DNA from: Halopseudomonas aestusnigri
GTDB lineage: Bacteria; Pseudomonadota; Gammaproteobacteria; Pseudomonadales; Pseudomonadaceae
Direction of reading: 5' to 3'
DNA length: 34,248 bases
Assembly (NCBI RefSeq): GCF_002197985.1
Contig: NZ_NBYK01000003.1
Location: 1 to 34,248 of the forward strand
A model generated the notes under the pieces. The model saw only the letters and a program-made list of their open reading frames with translations. It had not been told where the DNA came from and searched no databases. Shown here piece after piece: positions 1 to 10,194 of the stretch. The stretch's first letter is position 1. Each line of letters begins with the position of its first letter. The position numbers were made by a program, and so were the translations under genes.

Positions 1-317
1 GGACGCTCTTCAGCAAGCAGTATCTCTGGAGTGTTGGGCTGCCCATCAGTTGAGCGGCGCAAGGCATTCCCCATGGTGCGAGACGATGCCCAGGCAGGAT
101 TTTGATCAGCTTGGTCAGGAAGAAGCGTCTGGTTCGAGCTTTGGAATGGGCTGGCGGCCGCGATAGGTCGGTCTGCCAGTGTCGCTTGTTCTTACTGTCG
201 AGTCAGGCGCACGCGGAGTTGCTCGCGGCCATGGCAGGTAAAATTTTTACCAACGTTTGGCCAAAGTGGACGGACTATGGTCCGAAGAGCATACGGGGTG
301 CAGCGGGGAGGGGAGAG
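1..317. other. Unassigned left-edge region downstream of the tRNA 3' end
   Basis: I see no convincing complete gene here. On the minus strand an ATG at 74-72 opens a frame that runs off the left edge, about 24 codons beginning MGNALRRSTDG. It has no clear Shine-Dalgarno and uses codons (TCA, ACT, ATA, CCA) less typical of the neighbouring genes. It could be the start of a real gene, a remnant, or chance. A plus-strand frame at 102-383 runs through the tRNA and is rejected. Because the tRNA is read leftwards, this is the flank next to the tRNA 3' end, where integrative elements often insert. No integrase and no repeat of the tRNA 3' end is visible in the window. Confidence 0.3.
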
Positions 318-394
318 TGGTGGGCCCACCAGGACTTGAACCTGGGACCAAGCGATTATGAGTCGCCTGCTCTGACCAACTGAGCTATAGGCCC
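318..394 (-). tRNA. tRNA-Ile2 (CAU anticodon, lysidine-modified, reads AUA)
   Basis: Read on the minus strand, this 77-nt sequence starts GGGCCTATAGCTCAG and ends with an encoded CCA. The acceptor stem GGGCCTA pairs with TGGGCCC, with one G-U pair, and the discriminator base is A. The anticodon is CAT. The anticodon arm and its flanks (GCAGGCGACTCATAATCGC) match, from memory, the E. coli ileX/ileY minor isoleucine tRNA rather than elongator or initiator tRNA-Met. In that family TilS converts the wobble C to lysidine, so the tRNA decodes AUA. Annotation pipelines often call it tRNA-Met. It lies 21 bp beyond the stop of the RmcA-like gene, and a TATAAC hexamer sits about 10 bp upstream of the mature 5' end. 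Confidence 0.93.
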
Positions 395-415
395 ACGCTG
401 TTATAGCGTCGGGGA

Positions 416-3400
416 TTATACGGGCTGTGATGGCTGGTGACTAGGCGCTCGGCGGAGGAAGGCGTTGGCAAATTCGTCGGCGGGAAGCGGGCGGCTTACC
501 AGGTAGCCCTGGATGCTGTCGCAGCCCTGTTCAAGCAGCAGTTCGCGCTGCAGTTCGTTCTCCACGCCTTCGGCGATCACGGCCATGCCAAGATTGTGCG
601 CCAGTACGATGATGGTCTGGCTGATGGCGGCATCGTGGTGGTTGCCGGGCAACCCGGCAACAAAGCTGCGGTCAATCTTGAGGGTGTCGAGTGGCAGTTC
701 CTTCAGGTACGCCAGTGAGGAGTAGCCTGTGCCGAAGTCGTCGATGGACAGGTGGATGCCCATGCTGCTGAACAGATCGAGCAGCACGATGGCTTCGCGG
801 TTCTGGTTCATCACGAAGTCTTCGGTAATCTCCAGTTCAAGCTGGCTGGCGGACAGGCTGTGTTTGGCCAGGGCGCGTCGAATATCGTTTACCAGGTGGT
901 CTCCGATCAGTTGGGCGCCGGAGACGTTGATGGCCATGCGCGGTGCGGTGAGGCCCTGGTCGCGCCATTGGGCGAGCTGGGCGCAGGCGATGTTGAGGAT
1001 GGTTCGGCCCAGGTCGACAATCAGGCCGGTTTCTTCGGCCAGAGGGATGAACTGGTCGGGCTCTACCATGCCCCGCTGGGGGTGGTTCCAGCGTACCAGT
1101 GCTTCGGCGCCGTCCAGCTTGCCGCTGCTCAGGTCCAGTTTGGGCTGGTAGTGAAGTACAAACTCGTTGCGCTCCAGGCCGCGACGCATGTCGTTTTCCA
1201 TCTCCAGGCGCTGGTGGGCGCTGGCTGTCAGGTCGCTGGTATAGAACGCGTAGCGGTTGCGCCCCTGGTTCTTGGCCCGGTACATGGCGGCATCGGCATG
1301 CTTGATCAGGCTGTTGACGTCGTCGGCGTCGGTTGGGAACAGGCTGATGCCGATGCTGGCGCTGACGAAGAGTTCGTGGCCGGCGCAGATGAAGGGGGCG
1401 CGGAAGACGGCGAGCAGCTTGTCGGCAATGGCGGCGGCGTCGGTGTCGGTACGCAGATTGGGGAGCAGGACGATAAACTCGTCGCCGCCGTGCCGGGCGA
1501 CCGTGTCGATGTCACGCAGGACCGAGCACAGGCGCTGGCTGACCAGTTGCAGCAGGCTGTCGCCAACCGGGTGGCCCAGGCTGTCGTTGATTTGCTTGAA
1601 ACGGTCAAGGTCGATAAACAGTAGGGCGCCGATGTGTTCCTCGTGATTGAGTGCCTGGCTGTGCAGCGACTCTCGCAGTCGTGCCTCGAACAGGGTGCGG
1701 TTGGGCAGACCGGTCAACGGGTCATGGTGGGCCTGATGGTCGAGTCGCGCCTGGGTGTGCTTGAGCGGTGTGATATCGCTGAATACCGCAACCAGATGGC
1801 TCAGGCTGCCGTCGACGTTAAGCACCTGGCTGACGTTGGACCAGGAGGCGTAGAGTTCGCCGTTGGGGCGGCGGTTCCAGGACTCTCCCTGCCAGTGCCC
1901 CTGTTCCCGGATGGCGCGAGATGCCTGTGCGACCACCTCCTGATCCTCAACGCTGGCTGACAGCATTCGCAGGGGTTGGCCAATGGCGTCGGCGGCATCG
2001 ACGCCGGTAATCTGGCTGAAGGCGCGATTGACTGCGGCGATATTGCCGGAGGAATCGGTGATGATCACCCCTTCGGTGGTGTTCTCGAAGACGGTTGCGG
2101 CCTGGCGTAACGAGTTCTCCATTTCCAGGCGTTCGGTTACGTCACGGGCGATGCTGAGCATGCATTCCTGATCGTTGATGGTGATCGCCTCGGTACAGAT
2201 TTCGACCCAGCGTACCTGGTCGGTTGCTGTGGTGATCTGCGAGAGCATGTCGCGCACCCGTCCATCGCGTCGCAAGGTCTCCACCATGCGGGTTCGGTCA
2301 GCGTCATCACGCCAGATTCGCAGGGCGAGCGTGCTGCTGCCGATGGCCTGGGCTCGGGTGTAGCCGGTGATGCGGGTGAAGCCTTCGTTGACGTCGAGCA
2401 ACATGCCGTCGCTGGCCTTGGTGATCAGCAGGCCGTCCGGTGAGGCGTGGAAGGCGCGGGAAAATTTCTGCTCGGACAGGCGCAGTTGTTCCTGGGTGAG
2501 CTTCAGGGCCGAGATGTCTCGAATCACGGTAACCAGGACCGGCTGGCCGTCGATGCTCACCGGGCGGGCCGAGAGCAGACCGGTAAAGCGGTTGCCGTCA
2601 GCCCGCCGGAACTCCAGTTCAACGTTGCTCTTGGTTCGGGTCAGCAGGAGCGCGAGCAGCCTGGGCCCTGTGCCCGGTTCGCTCCACAGGTTCAGCTCCG
2701 TTGCGGTATGGCCGACGGCGTCGCTCATGCTGATGCCGAACTGTTCCTCGAAGGTCTGGTTGACCGCCATCAACCGGCCCTCTTCGGCGTCAGCCAGAAC
2801 GATGGTGTCCGGGCAGTTGTGAAAGACCGACGAGAATTTCTGTTCCGAGCTGCGCAGGGCCTGTTCGGCGAGCTTCTGTTCCTGAATGTCGATCAGCAGG
2901 CCGTGCAGTGAGGCGGCCTCGTATTCCTGGCTGGTGACGCGGTTGATGATGGCGCGCACCCATACATAATCACCACACTCGCGGTACAGGCGGAAATCGA
3001 AGCTTTGCTGCTGCTGGGTCAGTGCATGGTCGCGCAGGCTGTCCAGAACGCGGCGATGATCCTCCGGGTGCAGGTGGTCGGCCAGAAAGTCGGGGCTTAG
3101 CCAGTGGCTGGCGGGGTAGCCAAGCAGGTCGGCTGCGTGGGGCGAGGTATAAATGAAACGCAGGGAGGGGTAGGACATTTCCCAGGTGACGACGTGCAGC
3201 TTCTCAACCAGGGTGCGGTAGCGGTGTTCCTGCTGCCTGAGCAGCTCCAGCGCTTCCTGGCGCTGCATCACGGCGCGCCTGCGCAGCTGATTAAGGCCGT
3301 GCGCCGCCAGCAGAAGCATGCAGGACAGCAGCAGCACGCCAGCCTGTGTGATCTGCAGTTCGGGTGCCATGGGGATATTGATGGCACTGCATCCTGCGCC

Positions 3401-3448
3401 GGCCATTGCCAGCACTGCGGCAACCAATCCCTTTGCGGCGACGTTCAT
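416..3448 (-). CDS. rmcA: RmcA-like c-di-GMP protein: four PAS domains, GGDEF, EAL; short periplasmic loop
   Basis: A 1010-aa inner-membrane signalling protein predicted to make or degrade cyclic di-GMP. Two hydrophobic segments (about residues 6-20 and 31-50) enclose only about 10-15 residues. PAS-like repeats follow at about 75-190, 202-315, 325-440 and 447-562. The GGDEF domain (about 570-735) has an intact GGDEF motif at 654-658 and an RDID inhibitory I-site at 645-648, spaced five residues as usual. The EAL domain (745-1000) keeps EAL at 782-784, DDFGTGYSSL at 903-912 and an AEGVEN motif. Both activities therefore look possible. Position beside rpoD and the PAS4-GGDEF-EAL order match P. 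aeruginosa RmcA (PA0575), a redox-responsive net phosphodiesterase in colonies. That protein is about 235 residues longer because of a periplasmic Venus-flytrap domain, which is absent here. Confidence 0.85.
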   Translation of the reverse strand: MNVAAKGLVAAVLAMAGAGCSAINIPMAPELQITQAGVLLLSCMLLLAAHGLNQLRRRAVMQRQEALELLRQQEHRYRTLVEKLHVVTWEMSYPSLRFIYTSPHAADLLGYPASHWLSPDFLADHLHPEDHRRVLDSLRDHALTQQQQSFDFRLYRECGDYVWVRAIINRVTSQEYEAASLHGLLIDIQEQKLAEQALRSSEQKFSSVFHNCPDTIVLADAEEGRLMAVNQTFEEQFGISMSDAVGHTATELNLWSEPGTGPRLLALLLTRTKSNVELEFRRADGNRFTGLLSARPVSIDGQPVLVTVIRDISALKLTQEQLRLSEQKFSRAFHASPDGLLITKASDGMLLDVNEGFTRITGYTRAQAIGSSTLALRIWRDDADRTRMVETLRRDGRVRDMLSQITTATDQVRWVEICTEAITINDQECMLSIARDVTERLEMENSLRQAATVFENTTEGVIITDSSGNIAAVNRAFSQITGVDAADAIGQPLRMLSASVEDQEVVAQASRAIREQGHWQGESWNRRPNGELYASWSNVSQVLNVDGSLSHLVAVFSDITPLKHTQARLDHQAHHDPLTGLPNRTLFEARLRESLHSQALNHEEHIGALLFIDLDRFKQINDSLGHPVGDSLLQLVSQRLCSVLRDIDTVARHGGDEFIVLLPNLRTDTDAAAIADKLLAVFRAPFICAGHELFVSASIGISLFPTDADDVNSLIKHADAAMYRAKNQGRNRYAFYTSDLTASAHQRLEMENDMRRGLERNEFVLHYQPKLDLSSGKLDGAEALVRWNHPQRGMVEPDQFIPLAEETGLIVDLGRTILNIACAQLAQWRDQGLTAPRMAINVSGAQLIGDHLVNDIRRALAKHSLSASQLELEITEDFVMNQNREAIVLLDLFSSMGIHLSIDDFGTGYSSLAYLKELPLDTLKIDRSFVAGLPGNHHDAAISQTIIVLAHNLGMAVIAEGVENELQRELLLEQGCDSIQGYLVSRPLPADEFANAFLRRAPSHQPSQPV

Positions 3449-3545
3449 TCGACGGGAAACCTGTATCCATGGCTACTCGATATTGTTTCGCCAGTTTAGC
3501 CCCAGGATGCGGTGCATGCCCACCCCCCGCTGGCGCAGGGCCACA

Positions 3546-3581
3546 AACAACAACGCCCGGCACAGGCCGGGCGTTGTTGTT
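3546..3581 (-). terminator. Intrinsic terminator of rpoD
   Basis: A 16-bp stem pairs 3546-3561 with 3566-3581 around the loop 3562-3565. It contains a GCCCGGC/GCCGGGC core and starts 18 bp past the rpoD stop. On the minus strand it runs into TTGTTTGTGG, a moderate U-rich tail. It should stop rpoD transcription before the RmcA-like gene and implies that the latter has its own promoter within 3449-3545. Confidence 0.8.
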
Positions 3582-3598
3582 GACTGCATGCAGGCGAC

Positions 3599-5455
<1,857 letters not shown>

Positions 5456-5499
5456 AACAACCCTTGTGGATGCCTAGGTGTGCAAAAAATAAGCTGCGG

Positions 5500-5505
5500 A
5501 TTATA
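5500..5505 (-). promoter_or_regulatory. Candidate rpoD-proximal -10 element
   Basis: On the minus strand a perfect TATAAT sits about 45 bp upstream of the rpoD ATG in the 86-bp dnaG-rpoD gap. No good -35 hexamer is found at 16-18 bp spacing, so only the -10 is supported. Internal promoters ahead of rpoD are known in this operon in E. coli. Its use here is an inference. Confidence 0.4.
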
Positions 5506-5541
5506 CCCTGATTTCGCCTGCTGACGCCACTTGAGGCGCGG

Positions 5542-7521
5542 TCAGCCGTCGTTTTTCCGGGTGTTTCGTGAGCCCAGCAGGTCTCGCAGCTGTTGCTTTT
5601 CCTCGGCAGAGAGCGGTTCGGTGACCGATTTGTCGAGGAGGTGCTGAAGTCGTCGCTCGTTTTGTTGAGCGGTTAGTCTGTTAATGGTGTCGAAAAACTG
5701 TTGTTCAAGGTTCACGCCGGGGCTGGTCAGCAGCCACTCCTGTTCTGCCAGGCGATTCAACTGCTCCCCCATCGCCGTGCCGTGCCAGCGCGCCAGCAGT
5801 TCAATTGTAGTCAGCCCGGGCTGTTTCTGCGCAGCGTCAACCAGCGCTACCAGCAGCCTTGCCTCGTCGTCGTCCTCGTCGGCCATTTGATTGGCCTGTT
5901 GGGCATGTGCGGCCAGGTGCGGGTGGTGCAGCAGGGTCCGCACGGCTTGCAGTAACGGGCTGTCTACTTCCCTGCGCAGTGCCTTTTTGCCGCCGCTGCG
6001 ACCTTTGCGTTCGCTGTCGCGCGGAGTGAAGCGGCGGCTCTCCGAGGCGGCCGGCGGTTTGCTGTCCATGCCTTCCGGCAGGTAGTAGTCGCCGCCGGAG
6101 TCATCCCTTTCCGACCAGTCGCCCCAAACGTCCATTGGTACGCCTTCGTCATGGAGCGGGTGCGCATGGTTGCCTGCGTCGTTGCCCGCAGGCTGCTCTG
6201 TCGCCGTCGGCATCGCCGCCGGTTCAATGCTGTCCAGGTCAAGCCCGGTCTGTTGTTGCAGCGATTGCCTCAGCAGGCGGCGCAACATGCTGCCGGGGAT
6301 CTGGTCAATCAGCGGCAGGGCCAGTGAGGCCATGTGCGCCTTGCCTTCCAGGCTGTCGGCGCCGGTTTCTTCGGCAAGGTGCCGGAATAGGTAGTCGGTC
6401 AGCGGCAGCGCTTCACGTTCCAGTCGACGACGGAAGGCGTCGGTGCCTTCTTCGCGCACCATGGTGTCCGGGTCCTGGCCATCCGGCAGGAACAGAAAGC
6501 GCACATGGCGACCATCTTCCAGCACCGGGAGCGCCGAATTGAGTGCGCGCCAGGCGGCTTGCCGTCCGGCGCGGTCGCCGTCGAAACAGAAAATCACATT
6601 GTGCACCAGTCGGAACAGGCGCTTGAGGTGCTCTTCGCTGGTGGCGGTGCCCAGTGTGGCAACGGCATTGGTGATGCCGTGCTGCGCCAGCGCGATCACG
6701 TCCATGTAGCCTTCGACGACCAGAATCTCGTTCAGTTGCCGATTCTGTTGCTTGGCTTCATAAAGCCCGTACAGCTCCTGTCCCTTGTGGAAGACCGTGG
6801 TCTCCGGGGAGTTCAGGTACTTGGGCTTCTCGTCGCCCAGTACGCGGCCGCCAAAGCCGATGGTGCGGCCGCGGCTGTCGCGAATCGGAAACATGATGCG
6901 GTCGCGGAAGCGATCGTACCGGCCGCCGCTGTCCGGGTTTTCCACTACCAGGCCGGCATCGATCAGGGCTTTTTGTTCGCTGGTGTCGCGGGCCAGGTGC
7001 GACATCAGGTTGTCCCAGCCGGGCGGGGCGAGGCCCAGGTCGTACACTTTTGCGATCTGCCCCGACAGGCCGCGTCCTTTCAGGTAGCTGACCGCCCGCT
7101 GGCGAGCCGGATGCTGGCGCAGTTGCTGCCGATAGTAGGCGGCAGCCTGCTCCAGCAGGGCGTAAAGCGGGTTGTCCTTGCGCGGTGTCCGGTTGTTGCT
7201 CTTGCGACCATCGCTGCGCTCCTCGTGCGGCACCTCGACGCCGGCCTGGCGTGCAAGCTCTTCTACCGCCTGGGGGAAATCCAGACGATCGAAATCCATC
7301 ACGAAGCTCAGTGCGCTGCCGCCGGCGCCGCAGCCGAAACAATAGTAGAACTGCTTGTCCGGGCTGACGCTGAACGACGGTGACTTCTCGTTGTGGAACG
7401 GGCAGAGTGCAGAGTAGTTCTTGCCGGTCTTCTTCAGCTTCAGTCTTGCCCCGACGACTTCGACAATGTCGATCCGTCCGAGCAGGTCATCAATGAAGCC
7501 CTGAGGAATAAGTCCGGCCAT
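5542..7521 (-). CDS. dnaG: DNA primase DnaG
   Basis: This 659-aa primase makes the RNA primers for leading- and lagging-strand replication, recruited by DnaB helicase. The N-terminal zinc-binding domain shows C40, H43, C61 and C64 (CPFHNEKSPSF then CFGCG). The RNA-polymerase core has RYDRFRDRIMFPIRD at 201-215. The Toprim fold has the catalytic glutamate in VVEGYMD (E270) and the metal-binding acidic motif FCFDGDRAG (D314, D316). A low-complexity linker (about 430-520) precedes a C-terminal helical region consistent with the DnaB-interaction domain. AGGGG lies about 10 bp upstream of the chosen ATG. It follows rpsU by 220 bp, and a CATAAT hexamer at 7581-7586 could be the -10 of an internal promoter. 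Confidence 0.97.
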   Translation of the reverse strand: MAGLIPQGFIDDLLGRIDIVEVVGARLKLKKTGKNYSALCPFHNEKSPSFSVSPDKQFYYCFGCGAGGSALSFVMDFDRLDFPQAVEELARQAGVEVPHEERSDGRKSNNRTPRKDNPLYALLEQAAAYYRQQLRQHPARQRAVSYLKGRGLSGQIAKVYDLGLAPPGWDNLMSHLARDTSEQKALIDAGLVVENPDSGGRYDRFRDRIMFPIRDSRGRTIGFGGRVLGDEKPKYLNSPETTVFHKGQELYGLYEAKQQNRQLNEILVVEGYMDVIALAQHGITNAVATLGTATSEEHLKRLFRLVHNVIFCFDGDRAGRQAAWRALNSALPVLEDGRHVRFLFLPDGQDPDTMVREEGTDAFRRRLEREALPLTDYLFRHLAEETGADSLEGKAHMASLALPLIDQIPGSMLRRLLRQSLQQQTGLDLDSIEPAAMPTATEQPAGNDAGNHAHPLHDEGVPMDVWGDWSERDDSGGDYYLPEGMDSKPPAASESRRFTPRDSERKGRSGGKKALRREVDSPLLQAVRTLLHHPHLAAHAQQANQMADEDDDEARLLVALVDAAQKQPGLTTIELLARWHGTAMGEQLNRLAEQEWLLTSPGVNLEQQFFDTINRLTAQQNERRLQHLLDKSVTEPLSAEEKQQLRDLLGSRNTRKNDG

Positions 7522-7741
7522 GCTGTCTGCGGTGCCCCTGCGAGAGTAGGTCGTTGCCGGCGTGCTGTACTGTTCGTGGCATTATGCGCTGGCAAATGCA
7601 CAAAGACGCAAAAATCCAGCCAATTCCTTTCGGAAGGCCGGAAAGATGCGTGTTCCAGTGCTGTTCAGTCTGCTGATGCGAGCACGGTGCGCCGCATCGG
7701 TGGGCCTGTGATCAGGCCCGATCAGAGCTGAGTATTGGAAC
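7522..7741. other. dnaG-rpsU intergenic region; no yqeY gene present
   Basis: In the Pseudomonas genomes I recall, a GatB/YqeY-family gene (PA0578 in PAO1) lies between dnaG and rpsU. This 220-bp stretch encodes no recognisable YqeY residue pattern on either strand. It holds a 7-bp perfect hairpin (7702-7708 with 7713-7719) that lacks a U-tract, and a CATAAT hexamer (minus strand, 7581-7586) placed as a possible dnaG -10. Confidence 0.6.
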
Positions 7742-7957
7742 TCAGTACAGGCGCTCGCGACGACGCTGTTCGCGCTGAACTTTCTTGGCGTGACGCTTTA
7801 CAGCAGCAGCTGCCTTGCGCTTGCGCTCGGTAGTGGGCTTCTCGTAAAACTCGCGACGACGCACTTCAGCCAGAACACCGGCTTTTTCGCAGGAGCGTTT
7901 GAAACGACGCAGGGCCACGTCGAAGGGTTCGTTCTCTTTAACTTTGACGGCAGGCAT
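7742..7957 (-). CDS. rpsU: 30S ribosomal protein S21
   Basis: A 71-aa basic protein of the small ribosomal subunit, needed for efficient initiation in gammaproteobacteria. The sequence [20 protein letters not shown], a central [18 protein letters not shown] and the Arg-rich end RREQ-like to RRRERLY are diagnostic, and length equals that of the E. coli protein. AAAGGT lies about 6 bp upstream of the ATG. It is the first gene of the macromolecular-synthesis cluster and is transcribed away from tsaD. Its 5' leader carries a conspicuous palindrome. Confidence 0.98.
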   Translation of the reverse strand: MPAVKVKENEPFDVALRRFKRSCEKAGVLAEVRRREFYEKPTTERKRKAAAAVKRHAKKVQREQRRRERLY

Positions 7958-7988
7958 TTCGTACCTTTCTCAAACGTTGGTAGTCATG

Positions 7989-8012
7989 GCCGTAGGCAAT
8001 ATTGCCTGCGGC
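7989..8012 (-). promoter_or_regulatory. Palindrome in the rpsU 5' leader
   Basis: A 24-bp near-perfect palindrome with a GGCAAT|ATTGCC centre and GCCG/CGGC ends, broken by one mismatched pair (7993/8008). It starts 31 bp upstream of the rpsU ATG and lies within the leader if the predicted promoter is right. As DNA it could be an operator or cruciform. As RNA the uninterrupted stem has no loop, so only an opened version would form. No function is assigned. Confidence 0.45.
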
Positions 8013-8034
8013 GATTGCATTTCAAGGGACGCGG

Positions 8035-8063
8035 ATGTTACCGCCTTCATCTGTAAAAAGCAA
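8035..8063 (-). promoter_or_regulatory. Candidate sigma-70 promoter of rpsU
   Basis: Minus-strand TTGCTT (8063-8058) and TAACAT (8040-8035) are separated by exactly 17 bp, each matching 4 of 6 consensus positions. The predicted start near 8028 would give a leader of about 70 nt that includes the palindrome at 7989-8012. Confidence 0.45.
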
Positions 8064-8165
8064 AGCCTATGACGTCCATCAGGGTAAAAAACTGGCCTGT
8101 GGGCGTCTGGCTGATTATGATGCGCGGCAGATGACATTCATGTAATTCGAGGCACAGGGCCAAGC

Positions 8166-9203
8166 ATGCGCGTTCTGGGTATTGAGACTTCCTGCGACGA
8201 AACCGGCATCGCGCTGTACGACAGTGAGCGAGGCCTGCTGGCGGATGCGTTGTTCAGCCAGATCGATCTGCACCGGGTGTACGGCGGCGTGGTGCCTGAG
8301 CTGGCCTCGCGCGATCACGTCAAGCGCATGGTACCACTGATGCGCGAGGTGTTTGCCAAGGCCGGTTTGCAGCCGGGTGAGGTGGATGCGGTGGCCTACA
8401 CGGCCGGTCCCGGTCTGGTGGGGGCTCTGCTGGTTGGCGGTGCCTTTGCGCGGGCGCTGGCCTTTGCCTGGGGCGTGCCGGCGCTGGGTGTTCACCATAT
8501 GGAGGGGCATCTGCTGGCGCCCTGCCTGGAGGAGCATCCGCCCGAGTTTCCGTTCGTCGCCTTGCTGGTGTCCGGCGGCCACACGCAACTTGTCCGGGTA
8601 GACGGTATCGGCCAATACCAGTTGCTGGGCGAGTCGCTGGACGACGCCGCCGGGGAAGCCTTCGACAAAACCGCCAAGCTGATGGGGCTGCCGTATCCAG
8701 GCGGCCCCGAGATTGCACGGCTGGCCGAGCAGGGGCGCCCCGGTGCCTTTGTATTTCCCCGTCCGATGACTGACCGCCCCGGCCTGACCTTTAGTTTCAG
8801 TGGCCTGAAAACCGCCGTGCTGACGGCCTGGCAGGCGTGTTCCCGGGAGGGTGAGCCGGATCAGCAGACGCTGGCGGATATCGCGCTCGGCTTTGAAACG
8901 GCGGTAGTCGAGACGCTGACCATCAAGTGCCGCCGGGCACTCAAACAGACCGGGCTCAAGCGCCTGGTCATTGCCGGCGGCGTCAGCGCCAACCACCGCC
9001 TGCGACAGCAGCTGGAAAGCATGACCGCCGAGTTGAAGGGCAACGTGTTTTACGCACGCCCGGCGTATTGCACCGATAACGGTGCAATGATCGCCTATGC
9101 CGGATGCCAGCGGCTGCTGGCCGGCCAGCAGGATGAGGGCGGTATCGAAACGCGCGCGCGCTGGCCAATGGAGCAGTTGCCGCCGATTGCGGTCAAGGCC
9201 TGA
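8166..9203 (+). CDS. tsaD: tRNA N6-adenosine threonylcarbamoyltransferase TsaD
   Basis: This 345-aa protein transfers threonylcarbamoyl from TC-AMP to A37 of ANN-decoding tRNAs, acting with TsaB and TsaE in the cytosol. It was formerly called Gcp and wrongly thought to be a protease. It begins [19 protein letters not shown], the ASKHA phosphate-1 motif. The metal-binding HMEGH motif has H111 and H115. Further conserved segments are [47 protein letters not shown] and [13 protein letters not shown]. Length is normal. It is divergent from rpsU, as in E. coli, and overlaps convergent plsY by 11 bp at the 3' end. Confidence 0.97.
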   Translation: MRVLGIETSCDETGIALYDSERGLLADALFSQIDLHRVYGGVVPELASRDHVKRMVPLMREVFAKAGLQPGEVDAVAYTAGPGLVGALLVGGAFARALAFAWGVPALGVHHMEGHLLAPCLEEHPPEFPFVALLVSGGHTQLVRVDGIGQYQLLGESLDDAAGEAFDKTAKLMGLPYPGGPEIARLAEQGRPGAFVFPRPMTDRPGLTFSFSGLKTAVLTAWQACSREGEPDQQTLADIALGFETAVVETLTIKCRRALKQTGLKRLVIAGGVSANHRLRQQLESMTAELKGNVFYARPAYCTDNGAMIAYAGCQRLLAGQQDEGGIETRARWPMEQLPPIAVKA

Positions 9204-9777
9204 AGCGGTTTTCTACTCCGGCCAGCAGCCGGCCGATGTTGAGGCGGTGGCGCAGCAGAATAAGCAGCACTATCAGTGTGACCGGCAGCAGCAGTGCCGG
9301 GGCCAGCCAGGCGAGGGCTGGTGACAGCGTCAGGCTGGCCAGCAGCGATGCCAGTGAGGCGATCCGCTGCCAGTAAAAGGTCAGGCCCCAGGCCAGCGCT
9401 GCGATCAGGGCCGCAGGCCAGCAGAGCATCAGCATGACGCCGGCAGCGGTGGCAACACCCTTGCCGCCCTGCAGGCGATGAAAGATAGGCAGGATATGGC
9501 CGCACACGGCGGCCAGACCGACCCAGCCCTGTTGCAGCAGAGAAAGGTCGGCATAGCGTGCCAGCGCCACGGCCAGTGCGCCCTTGCCGAGATCGCCGGC
9601 CAGGGTGGCCAGCGCCAGAGAGCGGTTGCCAAGGCGCAGCATGTTGCTGGCGCCGGGGTTGCCGGAGCCCAGTTTGCGCGGGTCCGGCAGGTGACGCAGG
9701 TGGCTGATCAGCACGGCAAAGGAGACCGAGCCGAGCAGATAGGCGATGACCAGCCAGAACAGAAACTGGGTATGCAT
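9193..9777 (-). CDS. plsY: Acyl-phosphate:glycerol-3-phosphate acyltransferase PlsY
   Basis: An inner-membrane enzyme that acylates glycerol-3-phosphate with acyl-phosphate, the first step of phospholipid synthesis in the PlsX/PlsY route. From the chosen ATG it has 194 aa and starts [20 protein letters not shown], which aligns with PlsY N-termini. A start 17 codons upstream (9828) is possible but would add non-family residues and reach into folB's leader. Family motifs are visible: [11 protein letters not shown] (glycerol-phosphate binding) and [10 protein letters not shown] (acyl-phosphate binding). Several hydrophobic helices end in a short basic tail. Only 54 bp separate its start from divergent folB, and its 3' end overlaps tsaD by 11 bp. 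Confidence 0.93.
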   Translation of the reverse strand: MHTQFLFWLVIAYLLGSVSFAVLISHLRHLPDPRKLGSGNPGASNMLRLGNRSLALATLAGDLGKGALAVALARYADLSLLQQGWVGLAAVCGHILPIFHRLQGGKGVATAAGVMLMLCWPAALIAALAWGLTFYWQRIASLASLLASLTLSPALAWLAPALLLPVTLIVLLILLRHRLNIGRLLAGVENRFRP

Positions 9778-9831
9778 GCAGCGGACCCCGGGCAAAATGA
9801 CGTTTGATTGTAGTCGACACGGGAGCAACCT

Positions 9832-10194
9832 GTGGATCAGGTTTTTATCAAAGGGTTAGCGGTAGATGCTGTCATTGGTGTCTATGACTGGGAGCGCACC
9901 ATCCGCCAGCGGCTGGTGTTCGATCTCGATATGGGCTGGGACATCCGTCCGGCTGCCGCGGGCGACACGCTTGAGCACACCCTCAACTACGCGGCAATCA
10001 GCGAGCGCGTGCAGGGCTTTGTCGAGCAGAGCAGCTTCCTGCTGGTCGAGACGCTGGCCGAGCAGCTGGCTGCGCTGCTCATGAACGAATTCTCCATTCC
10101 CTGGCTGCGTCTGCAGGTCACCAAGCCGGGCGCGGTGCCGGCGGCATCCGGCGGCGTCGGGGTGTTGATCGAGCGGGGAGTCAAACCCGCGTGA
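9832..10194 (+). CDS. folB: Dihydroneopterin aldolase FolB
   Basis: A 120-aa tunnelling-fold enzyme that converts dihydroneopterin to 6-hydroxymethyl-dihydropterin and glycolaldehyde in folate synthesis; it functions as an octamer in the family. The start is GTG, preceded by GGGAG about 8 bp upstream. Recognisable parts are VDAVIGVYDWERTIRQRL, with a conserved pterin-site Glu (E21), LNYAAI with Y53, LVETLAEQLA with the pterin-binding Glu, and the catalytic Lys in VTKPGAV (K98). It is translationally coupled to folK through a GTGA overlap, so two consecutive steps of the pathway are made together. Confidence 0.94.
   Translation: MDQVFIKGLAVDAVIGVYDWERTIRQRLVFDLDMGWDIRPAAAGDTLEHTLNYAAISERVQGFVEQSSFLLVETLAEQLAALLMNEFSIPWLRLQVTKPGAVPAASGGVGVLIERGVKPA

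Noticed and set aside
102-383. A 93-codon plus-strand frame at the left edge
   Set aside because: It reads straight through the tRNA-Ile2 gene on the opposite strand and has no supporting features.
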